Below are positions 8,278-17,364 of a stretch of 50,755 nt of DNA, piece after piece; position 1 is the first letter of the stretch; every line of letters begins with the position of its first letter. The DNA comes from an uncultured Rhodospirillales bacterium (lineage in GTDB: Bacteria > Pseudomonadota > Alphaproteobacteria > Rhodospirillales > UBA2165). The notes under the pieces are model-generated. The model ran no database searches, was not told the DNA's origin, and saw only the letters and a program-made list of their open reading frames with translations. The stretch lies in contig CAJQSN010000052.1 in the NCBI GenBank assembly GCA_905614355.1, positions 1-50,755 on the forward strand. The letters are read 5' to 3'. The translations under genes were made by a program, and so were the position numbers.

Positions 8278-8736
8278 ATGAACAGTATAAACGTCAAGGT
8301 GAATGGTAAGTTTAAAAAAGTCGAGGTGATAGAAGAGGCTACTTTATTATGGACCCTGCGAGAAAAATTAGGATTAAAAGGCACTAAATTTGGTTGTGGA
8401 GCGGGCTTATGTGGAGCTTGCACAGTGCACGTTAACGGCAAACCTGTCCGTTCATGCCAAATAAGCGCAGAAAGTATAGTCGGTAAATCAGTTACAACTA
8501 TTGAAGGTCTCTCAAAGCTGGGTGATCATCCATTGCAAAAGGCTTGGGTACAAGAACAGGTTCCGCAGTGCGGGTATTGTCAGTCAGGACAGATTATGAG
8601 GGCGGCGGGGCTTTTGAAAAAAACTAAATCACCAAGTAGAAAAGAGATTGTTGCTTACATGAGCACTAATATTTGTAGATGTGGAACATACAATAGAATC
8701 ATATCTGCGATTACTGCTGCTGCGAAGGAGGTGTGA
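8278..8736 (+). CDS. [2Fe-2S] subunit of a molybdenum hydroxylase (IorA/CoxS type)
   Basis: 152 residues from the ATG at 8278. A plant-type ferredoxin domain has cluster ligands Cys40, Cys45, Cys48 and Cys60 (GCGAGLCGAC...SC). A C-terminal four-helix domain has Cys98, Cys101, Cys133 and Cys135 (QCGYCQSGQ...ICRCGTY). This is the small electron-transfer subunit of the xanthine-oxidase family. It passes electrons from the Mo site in the partner subunit. The ATG at 8278 has CAGGA 8 nt upstream, while the in-frame ATG at 8269 overlaps that same sequence, so 8278 is preferred. It is followed 1 base later by the large subunit, with which it is certainly co-expressed. It has no Tat signal and probably rides out with the partner. 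Confidence 0.94.
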   Translation: MNSINVKVNGKFKKVEVIEEATLLWTLREKLGLKGTKFGCGAGLCGACTVHVNGKPVRSCQISAESIVGKSVTTIEGLSKLGDHPLQKAWVQEQVPQCGYCQSGQIMRAAGLLKKTKSPSRKEIVAYMSTNICRCGTYNRIISAITAAAKEV

Positions 8737-8737
8737 G

Positions 8738-11002
8738 ATGTCTATAAAAGATATGAAAACAAATTATAATGAAATTAAAGAATTTGCAGCTTTGAGTAAT
8801 GCCAGTCGTCGAAATTTTTTAATAGGAAGCGGGGGACTTGTCGTGGGGTTAACGCTTCCTTTTAACAAACTAGCATTGGCAACAGGAGACGGAATTAAAG
8901 CAAGCCAGCAGATGAATGCCTGGGTAACAATAGACCCTTCAGGCTTAGTTACAATTGCATCCCCAAACGCGGAGATGGGGCAGGGCACTATGACGGCTAT
9001 GCCTCTTATTTTAGCAGAGGAACTTGATGCAGATTGGTCGAAAGTTGTTGTTAAACAAGTTGGGCCGACAAGTAAGGAATATGGAAATCCATTTTTTGGG
9101 GGCATAGTTCATACAGTTGCCAGTCTTACTACCGCTGCCTTGTTCGATAAGGTTCGCCTGGCTGGCGCGCAGGCAAGGTTGTTCTTGTTAGAGCGTGCAG
9201 CAAAACACTGGAAAATTCCTGTTTCTCAACTCAAAACGGATACCGGGTTTGTAATACATAAGACTTCAAACAAAAGAATAAGTTATGGAGAATTGGTAAC
9301 TCTTAGTCGTGAAGGTGATAAAATTCCAGTCGTTAAGAAAAGTGATTTGAAAAAAACAAATCAATATAAATTGATTGGCAAGAATGTTCCGAGAGTTGAT
9401 ATCCCTATCAAGGTAGATGGGACAGCTGAGTTTGGAATGGATGTTGTTGTGCCGGGAATGGTGCATGCAAGTATTATAAGAGCCCCTATGCACGGCGCTA
9501 CCGTTAAGTCTTTCCAAAACGATAATAAGGGCGAGATTGCAAAAGCTATCAAGCTTATTAAATTACCATACGGTGTTGCCGTTTTAGCGAAAGACCTGGA
9601 GTTGGTTCTCAGCGCTAGAAAAAATATTGAAGTAATTTGGAATTTTCCAAAGGCCGGTCGAAAATATAACAGTGAGACCGCTTTAAAAGAGTATGTTAAA
9701 ATTTCAGAAGATAAAAATGTAAAGGGCGTAACTTGGTGGAAACCTTACTTTCCCCAAGCTATTAAGGGAAAAAAGGGTTATTTACAATCGGCCTTAAGCG
9801 ATTCAAAGTTAACAAAATTATCTGCGACATATCAGACTGAACATACTTACCATGGTCAAATGGAGCCAATGAATGCAACGGCATTAGTTGATAAAAGTGG
9901 AAAAAAAGCAGAAATATGGGCACCAACTCAGGCTATCTCTGTCACTACTTTTGCCGCTGCCGGCATTTTAAAAACGAGCCCACAAAATATAAAAGTTAAT
10001 ACAACATTTTTGGGCGGTGGTTTCGGAAGGCGTGCACAAGTCGATTATGTTGTCGATGCTGTGTTGCTCTCCAAAATAACCAAGCAGCCGATTAAAGTGG
10101 TTTGGACGCGTGAAGACGATGTTGTTGGAGGCGCATTTAAGCCAAATTCGGCAATGCATATTGATGCAGCTTTTGATTCTAAGGGTAAAATTGAAGCCTG
10201 GTCGCATAGAACAGTTTCTGAATCACCCCTTAAATTTTACGCACCTAAATTATTGGGTAAAAAGGGAGAGGATATTCTAGTTATGTCCGGTGCTGAGCAG
10301 TTGCAGTACAATATTTCGGCGCAATCTGCGGATCATGTTATCCAAGATAACGGAACCCGGTTAGCTCCGTGGCGTGGTATTGGACATGGTCAGAATAAGT
10401 TTGCCTCTGAATGTTTTATGGATGAGATAGCGGTATCTTTAAAATTAGATCCAGCTTCATTTCGGCTTAATTCTGCTAATAACCCGCGAACCAAAGCAGT
10501 ATTGGAGAAAGTAATTAAAATGTCCGGTTGGGGTAAGAAGAAAAATGGCGTTGCCCAAGGAATCGCATATTCTGATTATAATGGTTCGCATTCGGCAGGG
10601 GTTGCGGAAATTTCATTAGATCGCAAGTCAGGGAAAATTAAGGTTGAAAAATATTTCATAGCGATTGATGCTGGGTTAGCAATTCTTCCAGATAATATTC
10701 TTGCCCAGATTGAAGGTGCTGTAATTTATGGAATTAGTGCTGCTTTGACTGAGAAAATAACGCATAAAGAAGGAATCGTCGAGCAATCAAATTTTCATGA
10801 TTATGAAGTGATGCGGATGAGTGAAGTTCCAGAAATAAGTATTGAAATTATAGAAGGAGCAGATCGTCCATCTTCAGTTGGCGAGCTAGGTCTACCTACA
10901 GTAGGTCCAGCAATTTCAAATGCTTTGTTTCAGTTGACCGGGAAGCGGGCGCGAACTTTGCCAATGACCCAGGACTTTATAAAAGAACTAATTATGGTGT
11001 GA
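8738..11002 (+). CDS. Molybdopterin-binding large subunit of a molybdenum hydroxylase (IorB-like, Tat-exported)
   Basis: 754 residues. The start at 8738 is fixed by AAGGAGGTG at 8724-8732. An N-terminal Tat motif ASRRNFLIGSGGLVVG (around residues 22-37) indicates export to the periplasm. The body has the xanthine-dehydrogenase-family Mo-pterin motifs: EMGQGTMTAMPLILAEELD, LGGGFGRRAQVDYV, and near the C-terminus GELGLPTVGPAISNA, whose Glu is the presumed catalytic base. The two-subunit form without an FAD (CoxM) subunit is that of isoquinoline 1-oxidoreductase and bacterial aldehyde dehydrogenases, which donate electrons to cytochromes. It hydroxylates an N-heterocycle or oxidises an aldehyde; the substrate is not resolved. 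A strong terminator follows at 11042, so iorA-iorB is a closed two-gene operon. Confidence 0.92.
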   Translation: MSIKDMKTNYNEIKEFAALSNASRRNFLIGSGGLVVGLTLPFNKLALATGDGIKASQQMNAWVTIDPSGLVTIASPNAEMGQGTMTAMPLILAEELDADWSKVVVKQVGPTSKEYGNPFFGGIVHTVASLTTAALFDKVRLAGAQARLFLLERAAKHWKIPVSQLKTDTGFVIHKTSNKRISYGELVTLSREGDKIPVVKKSDLKKTNQYKLIGKNVPRVDIPIKVDGTAEFGMDVVVPGMVHASIIRAPMHGATVKSFQNDNKGEIAKAIKLIKLPYGVAVLAKDLELVLSARKNIEVIWNFPKAGRKYNSETALKEYVKISEDKNVKGVTWWKPYFPQAIKGKKGYLQSALSDSKLTKLSATYQTEHTYHGQMEPMNATALVDKSGKKAEIWAPTQAISVTTFAAAGILKTSPQNIKVNTTFLGGGFGRRAQVDYVVDAVLLSKITKQPIKVVWTREDDVVGGAFKPNSAMHIDAAFDSKGKIEAWSHRTVSESPLKFYAPKLLGKKGEDILVMSGAEQLQYNISAQSADHVIQDNGTRLAPWRGIGHGQNKFASECFMDEIAVSLKLDPASFRLNSANNPRTKAVLEKVIKMSGWGKKKNGVAQGIAYSDYNGSHSAGVAEISLDRKSGKIKVEKYFIAIDAGLAILPDNILAQIEGAVIYGISAALTEKITHKEGIVEQSNFHDYEVMRMSEVPEISIEIIEGADRPSSVGELGLPTVGPAISNALFQLTGKRARTLPMTQDFIKELIMV

Positions 11003-11391
11003 TTGATTTAAAAAAATCAAAATTATGAATAAATTTATATTAAAGTGTGGTTGCAGCGAGCAACTACACTTTTTTTTTAATGAAGATTTTGGATTAGATC
11101 TTTTGTTAGATTTTAATTAAATCACTGCACCCGATTAAATTTGAAGGTTTTATATATTTTTGTTTTAGCTAGTCCTGATTTGGCTATCCGCCGCCAGTTG
11201 GTAGATTAGTGTTATGGATAGAATCTAAAACTAGACTGGAATCCAATTGTATTTATGGAGACGTCAACGGTTTTACAAAAACAAAAAAATTTAGAAATTG
11301 GAGATAAAGAAAAAAAAGGTTTTTTCTAAAATTAGGGTAAACTGAACGTACGTAACGTCGAATTTAAAAATAACTTTATTGAGGGGTAATT
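11003..11391. other. Intergenic region with terminator, otherwise nothing seen
   Basis: About 390 bases between the hydroxylase large subunit and the small membrane protein. It contains the intrinsic terminator at 11042-11078 and AT-rich sequence that must hold the promoter of the next gene. No ORF or RNA gene is apparent. Confidence 0.5.
11042..11078 (+). terminator. Intrinsic terminator of the iorAB-like operon
   Basis: AAAGTGTGGTTGC (11042-11054) pairs with GCAACTACACTTT (11060-11072) around a 5-nt AGCGA loop, with one G-U pair. It is followed by an unbroken T tract to 11078. This is a textbook Rho-independent terminator, 39 bases after the stop codon of the large subunit. Confidence 0.93.
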
Positions 11392-11781
11392 ATGTTTTCA
11401 AAATATAACGATAATGTGGCAGCGATAGCGCTAGGTCTTTTCTTATTAGGTATTGCTAGTTATGTCTTTAAACTTTTCTTCACCACAGAAGCGTGGCTTC
11501 TGGAAAATGAGATAAATGTAAATGCTATAACTATCGCAAGAGTTATGGGTGGTGCTTGGCTTGGTCTAGGTTTTGGGTTGTTATTGACTTTTCTAAAAGG
11601 ACCAGATGGACAGAAAATATACTTCTGGACCATTGGAGTGGCGCAGATAGCAACTTTACTTGTGATCCTTTATCATCACCTAGCTCTTAAAACACCCGGC
11701 ACTGCCGACGACGCTGCTATTGTTTCAGTGCTTACACTATTGTTCCTTATTGGTTTTTTTAAATTAAAATCACGTCTTTAG
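11392..11781 (+). CDS. Small four-helix membrane protein of unknown function
   Basis: 129 residues with GAGGGG about 6 nt before the ATG, so the start is good. Four hydrophobic segments are visible at about residues 10-30, 48-66, 74-94 and 108-125. Between the first two lies a soluble-looking loop with FTTEAWLLENEINVNAITIARVMGG. The pattern of ARxxGGAWLGLGFGLLL followed by further helices is reminiscent of DUF4345-type small membrane proteins, but I cannot confirm this. No catalytic or metal motif is seen. It is isolated by a terminator upstream and a hairpin downstream, so it is probably transcribed alone. Confidence 0.7.
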   Translation: MFSKYNDNVAAIALGLFLLGIASYVFKLFFTTEAWLLENEINVNAITIARVMGGAWLGLGFGLLLTFLKGPDGQKIYFWTIGVAQIATLLVILYHHLALKTPGTADDAAIVSVLTLLFLIGFFKLKSRL

Positions 11782-12336
11782 TAAAAAACATAAACTTTTT
11801 GTACAAACTATTGAATGTTTAGGCTTGTAAGCTCTCTAAGTATCAACATACATGGAGAGCTTATACTATCCATACGGGGCTTCTTCCATTAATGAAAATA
11901 CTTCCTTTATTATTTTGAAAAATCTTTATGCTAATATTTCTTTCATATATTGTCTGGAAGATGTTGGCGATTTCATCAGGCAGAAAAATTTAATCCCATA
12001 TTAAATTCTGATCTAAAATAAAAGGTTTAGCGTACAAATGGTTATTACTTGTATAAGTTGTTAATTTCTAGAAAATAGAAAAATAAATTTTAGGGAGTTA
12101 CCTAGTGCGGGGTTGTAATAACTGCGTACTAGAAGACAGTGTTCTATGTTTGTGTTATCCGGTGAATTTTTTCTTAGACCGTTGGGTTGGTAACATTAAA
12201 CAAATCTGTGTAAAAATTGTGAGATAAAAAGTAAACTGAGGGTTTCTGGTTACCAGATATTTTATTGTTGGTTATGCTTCTTATTTTACAGTTTAGATAA
12301 ATTAGAAAACGAAAACTATAGTGAGTAGATTTTGAC
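11782..12336. other. Intergenic region with a hairpin, otherwise nothing seen
   Basis: About 555 AT-rich bases upstream of the RND pump genes. It contains a perfect 9-bp inverted repeat at 11828-11863 and no convincing ORF. It presumably holds the pump promoter; no palindromic regulator site stands out. Confidence 0.4.
11828..11863 (+). terminator. Hairpin downstream of the small membrane protein, possible terminator
   Basis: TAAGCTCTC (11828-11836) pairs perfectly with GAGAGCTTA (11855-11863) across an 18-nt loop. It lies 46 bases after the stop codon. No T-run follows, so it may be a 3'-end stabiliser rather than an intrinsic terminator. Confidence 0.45.
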
Positions 12337-13893
12337 ATGAGATTATATTTTTCCCCAACAGCCTTTCGTAATTATACTATGTACCTGATATGTGCAATTT
12401 TTCTTAGTTTGGCTATTAGTTCGAATGCTATAGGTCAAAGCGTTCCACTGTCAGATCGGGGAAAAGCTTCGGATAAAAATAAAAATGGCCTTATTGAAAG
12501 AAGTGAGGCAGGAGGCCCATTAGCTGCTAATTTTGATGAAATAGACTGTGATAAGAACGGTGGATTGGATGGGGCGGAGATACCAGCATTTTTTCAAGGA
12601 TCAGGGTGTCCGAAGCCTGTAGCAAAAGTGGAAAAAGCAGCAAATAAATTACCAGCTCTTTCAGATCGAGGAAAAGCTTCGGATAAAAATAAAAATGGCC
12701 TTATTGAAAGAAGTGAGGCAGGAGGCCCATTAGCTGCTAATTTTGATGAAATAGACTGTGATAAGAACGGTGGATTGGATGGGGCGGAGATACCAGCATT
12801 TTTTCAAGGATCAGGGTGTCCGAAGAAAAATACTGGAAAAAAGAAAATAGCCAAAAAAGCTGATGGTAAAAAAGTTAAAACTAAGGGCAAGTCGAAAAGA
12901 AGGGGAGGCCGGCCACCCCAGTCCGTTAAACTGGATGAAGTTAGATTAGAGGCTACGGTTGAAACGTATAAAGTAATCGGACGGATCACTGCTCTACAAA
13001 GTGGCCCCTTAGCTGCTCGAGTTAGGGGTGCAATTGAACAAATTAATTTTAACGTTGGAGATAGGGTTGAGAAGGGTACCGTTCTCGTTTCTCTTGCCAA
13101 ACAAAGTTTGCAAGCGTCTCGCAGAAGGATCTCTGCTCAAGTATCGCGATATAAATCAATGATGACGAATGCTCAGCGAGAATTGAGCAGGATGAAGAAA
13201 TTATCAAAATCTGCAGTATACTCAAGGGCTAGGTTTGAAGATCAGGAAGGCCTAGTAGCAGAGCGAAAAGCCCAGTACATGGAATTTAAGGCAGCGCTTG
13301 ATCAGGCGCAAATTGATATCCAAAATTCTAGTATTAGAGCCCCCTATGACTCTGTTATCATTGAAAAGCATGTTGAAGTCGGTGGTTACGTAAACGTCGG
13401 AGCTAGAGTTGTTACATTGTCTAATAATAAATTGGTAGAAGTAGAGGCAGATATTCCCAGTTTTAGATTGCTCAATTTAAAGCTTGGAACACCGGCTAAA
13501 ATTATTACTGATGCTGGTACGGAATATAAGGCACAGGTTAGAGCAATTATACCCAACGAGAATGTCAGAACAAGAACTCGCCCAATTCGTTTGACTGCGG
13601 CTTTTGGCGAAGAAGCTTCAAAATTTGCTGATAATCAAAGCGTTATGGTTGAACTACCTGTAACCAACCAAACTAAAGTACTAACCGTTAATAAAGATGC
13701 TGTTTTGCGCAGGGCTAACGGGAATATAGTTTTTATAGTAAACGGAACAAATGCAATGATGAGAAGTGTTCGATTAGGTCGTGGAATAGGAAATAAATAT
13801 CAAGTTATCAGCGGTTTAAAGGCTGGCGATAAAGTCGTTACGCGAGGGAATGAACGTCTTGGTGCAGGTGGTCAGATAAAAATAGCAAAATAG
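12337..13893 (+). CDS. RND efflux periplasmic adaptor with duplicated EF-hand module
   Basis: 518 residues. An N-terminal hydrophobic segment (about residues 14-33, ending SNAIGQS) is a signal sequence. Residues 39-93 and 109-163 are identical 55-residue copies, each with two 12-residue EF-hand calcium loops: D46-E57 and D70-E81, repeated at D116-E127 and D140-E151. A Lys-rich linker (about 164-195) leads to the membrane-fusion (HlyD/AcrA) core. The core shows a first lipoyl half (VRGAIEQINFNVGDRVEKGTVLVSL), an alpha-hairpin around residues 255-320, and a second lipoyl half (SIRAPYDSVIIEKHVEVGGYV). The adaptor links the RND pump 13 bases downstream to an outer-membrane channel not present here. 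EF-hands are not normally part of this family; a calcium-responsive role is inference. Confidence 0.9.
   Translation: MRLYFSPTAFRNYTMYLICAIFLSLAISSNAIGQSVPLSDRGKASDKNKNGLIERSEAGGPLAANFDEIDCDKNGGLDGAEIPAFFQGSGCPKPVAKVEKAANKLPALSDRGKASDKNKNGLIERSEAGGPLAANFDEIDCDKNGGLDGAEIPAFFQGSGCPKKNTGKKKIAKKADGKKVKTKGKSKRRGGRPPQSVKLDEVRLEATVETYKVIGRITALQSGPLAARVRGAIEQINFNVGDRVEKGTVLVSLAKQSLQASRRRISAQVSRYKSMMTNAQRELSRMKKLSKSAVYSRARFEDQEGLVAERKAQYMEFKAALDQAQIDIQNSSIRAPYDSVIIEKHVEVGGYVNVGARVVTLSNNKLVEVEADIPSFRLLNLKLGTPAKIITDAGTEYKAQVRAIIPNENVRTRTRPIRLTAAFGEEASKFADNQSVMVELPVTNQTKVLTVNKDAVLRRANGNIVFIVNGTNAMMRSVRLGRGIGNKYQVISGLKAGDKVVTRGNERLGAGGQIKIAK
12451..12615 (+). repeat. EF-hand tandem repeat, copy 1 (165 bp)
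   Basis: First of two direct repeats with a 210-bp period inside the RND adaptor gene. It encodes 55 residues with two EF-hand loops (DKNKNGLIERSE and DCDKNGGLDGAE). It differs from copy 2 at one base only, the synonymous third position CGG/CGA at 12459. Confidence 0.98.
12661..12825 (+). repeat. EF-hand tandem repeat, copy 2 (165 bp)
   Basis: Second copy, 164 of 165 bases identical to 12451-12615 and in the same reading frame. The 45-bp spacer (12616-12660) encodes a short Ala/Lys-rich linker. Near-identity even at silent positions indicates a very recent duplication or ongoing gene conversion. Confidence 0.98.
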
Positions 13894-13906
13894 GTAATTA
13901 CTTAAA

Positions 13907-16900
13907 ATGAACGTTATACAGCTTTCTATACACCGACCCACGGCCGTTATTGCCTTGGTTCTTATGGTGATCCTATTTGGGTGGGTCTCCCTGACTCAAA
14001 TCCCCATCCAAATGGCTCCAGATGTTAGGCAGCCGGTAATTATTATTAAAACGAACTGGAGGGGTGCCTCACCTTCAGAGGTTGAACGTGAAATAGTCTC
14101 TAAACAAGAAGAAGAACTCAAAGGAATAGAAGGCCTGAAAAGGATACTCGGTGAGGCTAAAACGAACCGGGGTGTGGTTACACTCGAGTTCTCGCCTGGA
14201 TTAGATTTTAACAGAATTTTACTACTGACAGCTAACCGTCTCGATAGAGTAACCGGTTATCCTGAGGAGGCAGATGAGCCAGAGATAAGTACTTCTGGTA
14301 CGGAAGATAATGCTATCGCTTGGTTTAGTTTGAAGCGTTTAGAAGGCAATGATCGGCCGATGACTACTTACGGTGATTTTCTGCGTGATGTTATCTCGGA
14401 TCGTTTTGAGAGTATTCCTGGAATTGGGGGGGTAAACTTATTTGGTGAAAATGAACGCGAAATTCAAATCATCGTGGATCCAGAAAAACTTGCTCTTTAC
14501 AGAATGACAATCCCAGAAGTTGTTAGAAAACTTCGGGCAGAGAATACATCGATTACCGGAGGGGACATTAACGAAGGTAAGCGCCGTTACGTTGTACGGA
14601 CAGACGGTGAACTGAAAACGACAGACCAAATTCGTAGTATAATTTTGAGAAGTGAGACGCAAAAAGGAACTGGAGCGAGCATAGGAAGAGTTACCCTAGC
14701 CGACATAGCTCAAATTCAGGTGGCCTATAAAGAGTCGTTTGGGCGTGCACGCTTTCGGGGTCAACCAGCATTGGGGCTCAACTTGACGAGGGCGCAAGGT
14801 GCTAATGTTTTGAAGACCATGGAAGATGTCCGGGCTATGGCAAAGTCTTTGGCCGAGGGGCCAGTCTTGAGGGCTGGTCTCAAAATGACACAGATATATG
14901 ATGAAACTGACTATATAAATTCATCCATTAATCTGGTTATCCAAAATATATATTTTGGTGGAGGACTAGCAATTTTAATTTTGCTTTTATTCTTACGATC
15001 TTGGCGTCCAACAATTGTGATTGGAGCGGCCATTCCAGTTTCGGTAATAGGAACTTTTGTAGCTATGGCATTCCTAGGGCGTTCCCTTAATGTGGTGAGC
15101 CTTGCTGGGATAGCATTTGCTGTGGGTATGGTTGTCGATGCGGCAATTGTTGTTCTTGAAAATATTTTTAGATTACGACAGCAGGGTATGAGTTCTGCGG
15201 AAGCTGCGTATAAGGGAACGTCTCAAGTCTGGCCTGCAGTATTGGTGTCATCGTTAACTACTGTGATGGTGTTTATTCCTATTTTGTTTATGGATCTTGA
15301 AGCCGGTCAATTATTTCGTGATATTGGAGTCGCTATCTCTGTATCTGTTGTTCTCTCGCTTTTAGTATCAATAACTCTTATTCCAGCACTTTCAAATAAA
15401 ATTTTTGATAATGAAAAATTTGTTGGTGGCGTTTCATTACATTTGCCGTATGTAGATCGATTTGCCGGGGCTTTTGTTGATTTTTGGGTGGCATTTGCAA
15501 AATATGTTGTTCAAAAAAAGATACAGGCTTTAGGTGTAGTATGTTTGGTTACTTTTGGTGCGGGGGTTTTTTCCTGGGTAGCATTACCTAAATTGGATTA
15601 TTTACCAACAGGAAACCGAAATTTAGTAATCGGATTTGTTTTGCCACCATCTGGTTATAATCTGGATACTATGGAAAAAATGATGTATAGGATCCAAGAT
15701 AAAACAAAAAAATATTGGGCTGAGATCTCAGAAAAAACAGGTGAGGCAGTAAAAAAGGTTGGTGACGATGTTGAGAAGCAAATTGATCGCTTCTTTTTTG
15801 TTGCTTTACGCGGTCGCGCGTTTATTGCAGCTACCCATGTTGATGATTCTAAAGTCAGTAATCTGATACCAATACTTCAAACGCCTGGCCGTGAAGAGCC
15901 GGGGACACTTGCTGTTGTTTTTCAGCCGTCACTTTGGGGGCGATCCATTGGTTCAGGTAGGGGCATTAATGTTGATGTCCTTGGCCCTGATCTAACGCAA
16001 AACTATAAAATAGCGCAGACAATTTTCTTTAGGTTATTGGCAAAATTTCCGCCACGAGAGGGGAATAGAATTCGTCCTAAGCCCGGACTGTCGCTGGGTG
16101 AACCTGAAATTAGGGTCACACCAAATCGATTAAAATTAGCGGATAATGGCGTCAGTTCTTTTGAATTGGGTCAGACGTTAGACGTGTTTAACGATGGTGT
16201 TAGAATATCTGAAGTTACGTTTGAGGGGAAACGGATAGATCTTACTTTGATGGGTAAAAGGTCTGAAAAGGAAACTACGCAGTCAATCTATGGGCTTCCG
16301 ATTGTCACTAGTGATGGCCGGATAGTTCCCATAGAAAGTCTAAGTGATATTGAGATGACTAATGGTCCAAGCCAAATTAGAAGAATAAATAGATTTAGAA
16401 CCGTAACTTTACAAGTAAGCCCTAGAGATACTATTCCTTTGGAAGCGGCAATTGATAAAATCAGAGATCAAGTCGTTGGTCCGATGATTACTAGAGGCCT
16501 TCCAGATGGAGTACGTATCCAAATATCTGGAGCCGCAGATAAATTACAAGAAACATGGGACGAAATTGTATTCGATATCTTATTATCTATTGTTATTGTT
16601 TATCTTGTGATGGCGATCTTATTTGAGAGTTTTGTATATCCTTTGATAGTTATGTTATCAGTTCCCGTAGCTGCTGCCGGCGGATTAATGGGGCTTTCAA
16701 TTTTAAATATTTTTGTCGACCAGTCATTAGACATGCTGACGATGATGGGATTCATCATCCTAATTGGTATAGTGGTAAATAATGCAATTTTGTTAGTCCA
16801 TCAGACACTGCATCATATTCGCGTGGAACATATGCCTGCTGGAGATGCTATTCAAGAAGCAACGCGTAATCGTGTTCGTCCGATTTTTATGTCTACTTTA

Positions 16901-17077
16901 ACATCCATCTTTGGAATGTTGCCTTTAGTTTTGTTCCCTGGCGCCGGTTCCGAGCTTTACAGAGGTTTGGGGTCTGTGGTGCTTGGTGGTCTATCTCTAT
17001 CTGCCATTCTTACATTAGCATTGGTGCCCCCATTAATGTCTTTTTCAGTTGGCTTGTTAGAAAAACAAAAAGGTTAG
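13907..17077 (+). CDS. RND efflux transporter permease (HAE1-like, AcrB/MexF family)
   Basis: 1056 residues, the normal size for an AcrB-type pump. It starts with IQLSIHRPTAVIALVLMVILFG (first membrane helix) and has two large periplasmic porter/docking regions, each followed by a block of about five to six helices. TM4 has GIAFAVGMVVDAAIVVLENI, with one of the proton-relay aspartates conserved (VDA rather than VDD). The C-terminal half has GFIILIGIVVNNAILLVHQ and the repeat-end ATRNRVRPIFMSTLTSIFGMLPL. It is driven by proton import and extrudes small hydrophobic or toxic compounds from the periplasm or membrane. It forms a two-gene operon with the EF-hand adaptor. A porter insertion of charged residues (KTGEAVKKVGDDVEKQID) near residue 615 looks like an extra loop. 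No TolC-like gene is nearby. Confidence 0.95.
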   Translation: MNVIQLSIHRPTAVIALVLMVILFGWVSLTQIPIQMAPDVRQPVIIIKTNWRGASPSEVEREIVSKQEEELKGIEGLKRILGEAKTNRGVVTLEFSPGLDFNRILLLTANRLDRVTGYPEEADEPEISTSGTEDNAIAWFSLKRLEGNDRPMTTYGDFLRDVISDRFESIPGIGGVNLFGENEREIQIIVDPEKLALYRMTIPEVVRKLRAENTSITGGDINEGKRRYVVRTDGELKTTDQIRSIILRSETQKGTGASIGRVTLADIAQIQVAYKESFGRARFRGQPALGLNLTRAQGANVLKTMEDVRAMAKSLAEGPVLRAGLKMTQIYDETDYINSSINLVIQNIYFGGGLAILILLLFLRSWRPTIVIGAAIPVSVIGTFVAMAFLGRSLNVVSLAGIAFAVGMVVDAAIVVLENIFRLRQQGMSSAEAAYKGTSQVWPAVLVSSLTTVMVFIPILFMDLEAGQLFRDIGVAISVSVVLSLLVSITLIPALSNKIFDNEKFVGGVSLHLPYVDRFAGAFVDFWVAFAKYVVQKKIQALGVVCLVTFGAGVFSWVALPKLDYLPTGNRNLVIGFVLPPSGYNLDTMEKMMYRIQDKTKKYWAEISEKTGEAVKKVGDDVEKQIDRFFFVALRGRAFIAATHVDDSKVSNLIPILQTPGREEPGTLAVVFQPSLWGRSIGSGRGINVDVLGPDLTQNYKIAQTIFFRLLAKFPPREGNRIRPKPGLSLGEPEIRVTPNRLKLADNGVSSFELGQTLDVFNDGVRISEVTFEGKRIDLTLMGKRSEKETTQSIYGLPIVTSDGRIVPIESLSDIEMTNGPSQIRRINRFRTVTLQVSPRDTIPLEAAIDKIRDQVVGPMITRGLPDGVRIQISGAADKLQETWDEIVFDILLSIVIVYLVMAILFESFVYPLIVMLSVPVAAAGGLMGLSILNIFVDQSLDMLTMMGFIILIGIVVNNAILLVHQTLHHIRVEHMPAGDAIQEATRNRVRPIFMSTLTSIFGMLPLVLFPGAGSELYRGLGSVVLGGLSLSAILTLALVPPLMSFSVGLLEKQKG

Positions 17078-17167
17078 TATTCCCAAGTTTAATTAGGTTT
17101 TACAAAGCATTAGATTTTTTCTATTTTGATTCGAGGATTGGTCTTGCATAAAGCTGGATTCGGTCGT

Positions 17168-17219
17168 ATACCCCGATGAATTCAAAGCTGGTTTTTTGCT
17201 GATATCCGGGGGTATTTTT
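17168..17219 (+). terminator. Probable terminator of the RND operon
   Basis: ATACCCC (17168-17174) pairs with GGGGTAT (17209-17215), followed by TTTTT to 17219. The loop is long, about 34 nt, so the fold is less certain than a compact terminator. It lies about 90 bases after the pump stop codon and before transketolase. Confidence 0.5.
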
Positions 17220-17364
17220 CCATTTTTAGAAGAGACGCCACCCAGGTTCGACGCAAGGTTCTGGACATGATAAATGAAGGCTAAATTTTATTTTCGTTTT
17301 CCTTTTCGTAGCTGTTAGTGGTCACTAATTTAAGCTCTCTTATTTAAATAGGAGCAAGATCTAA

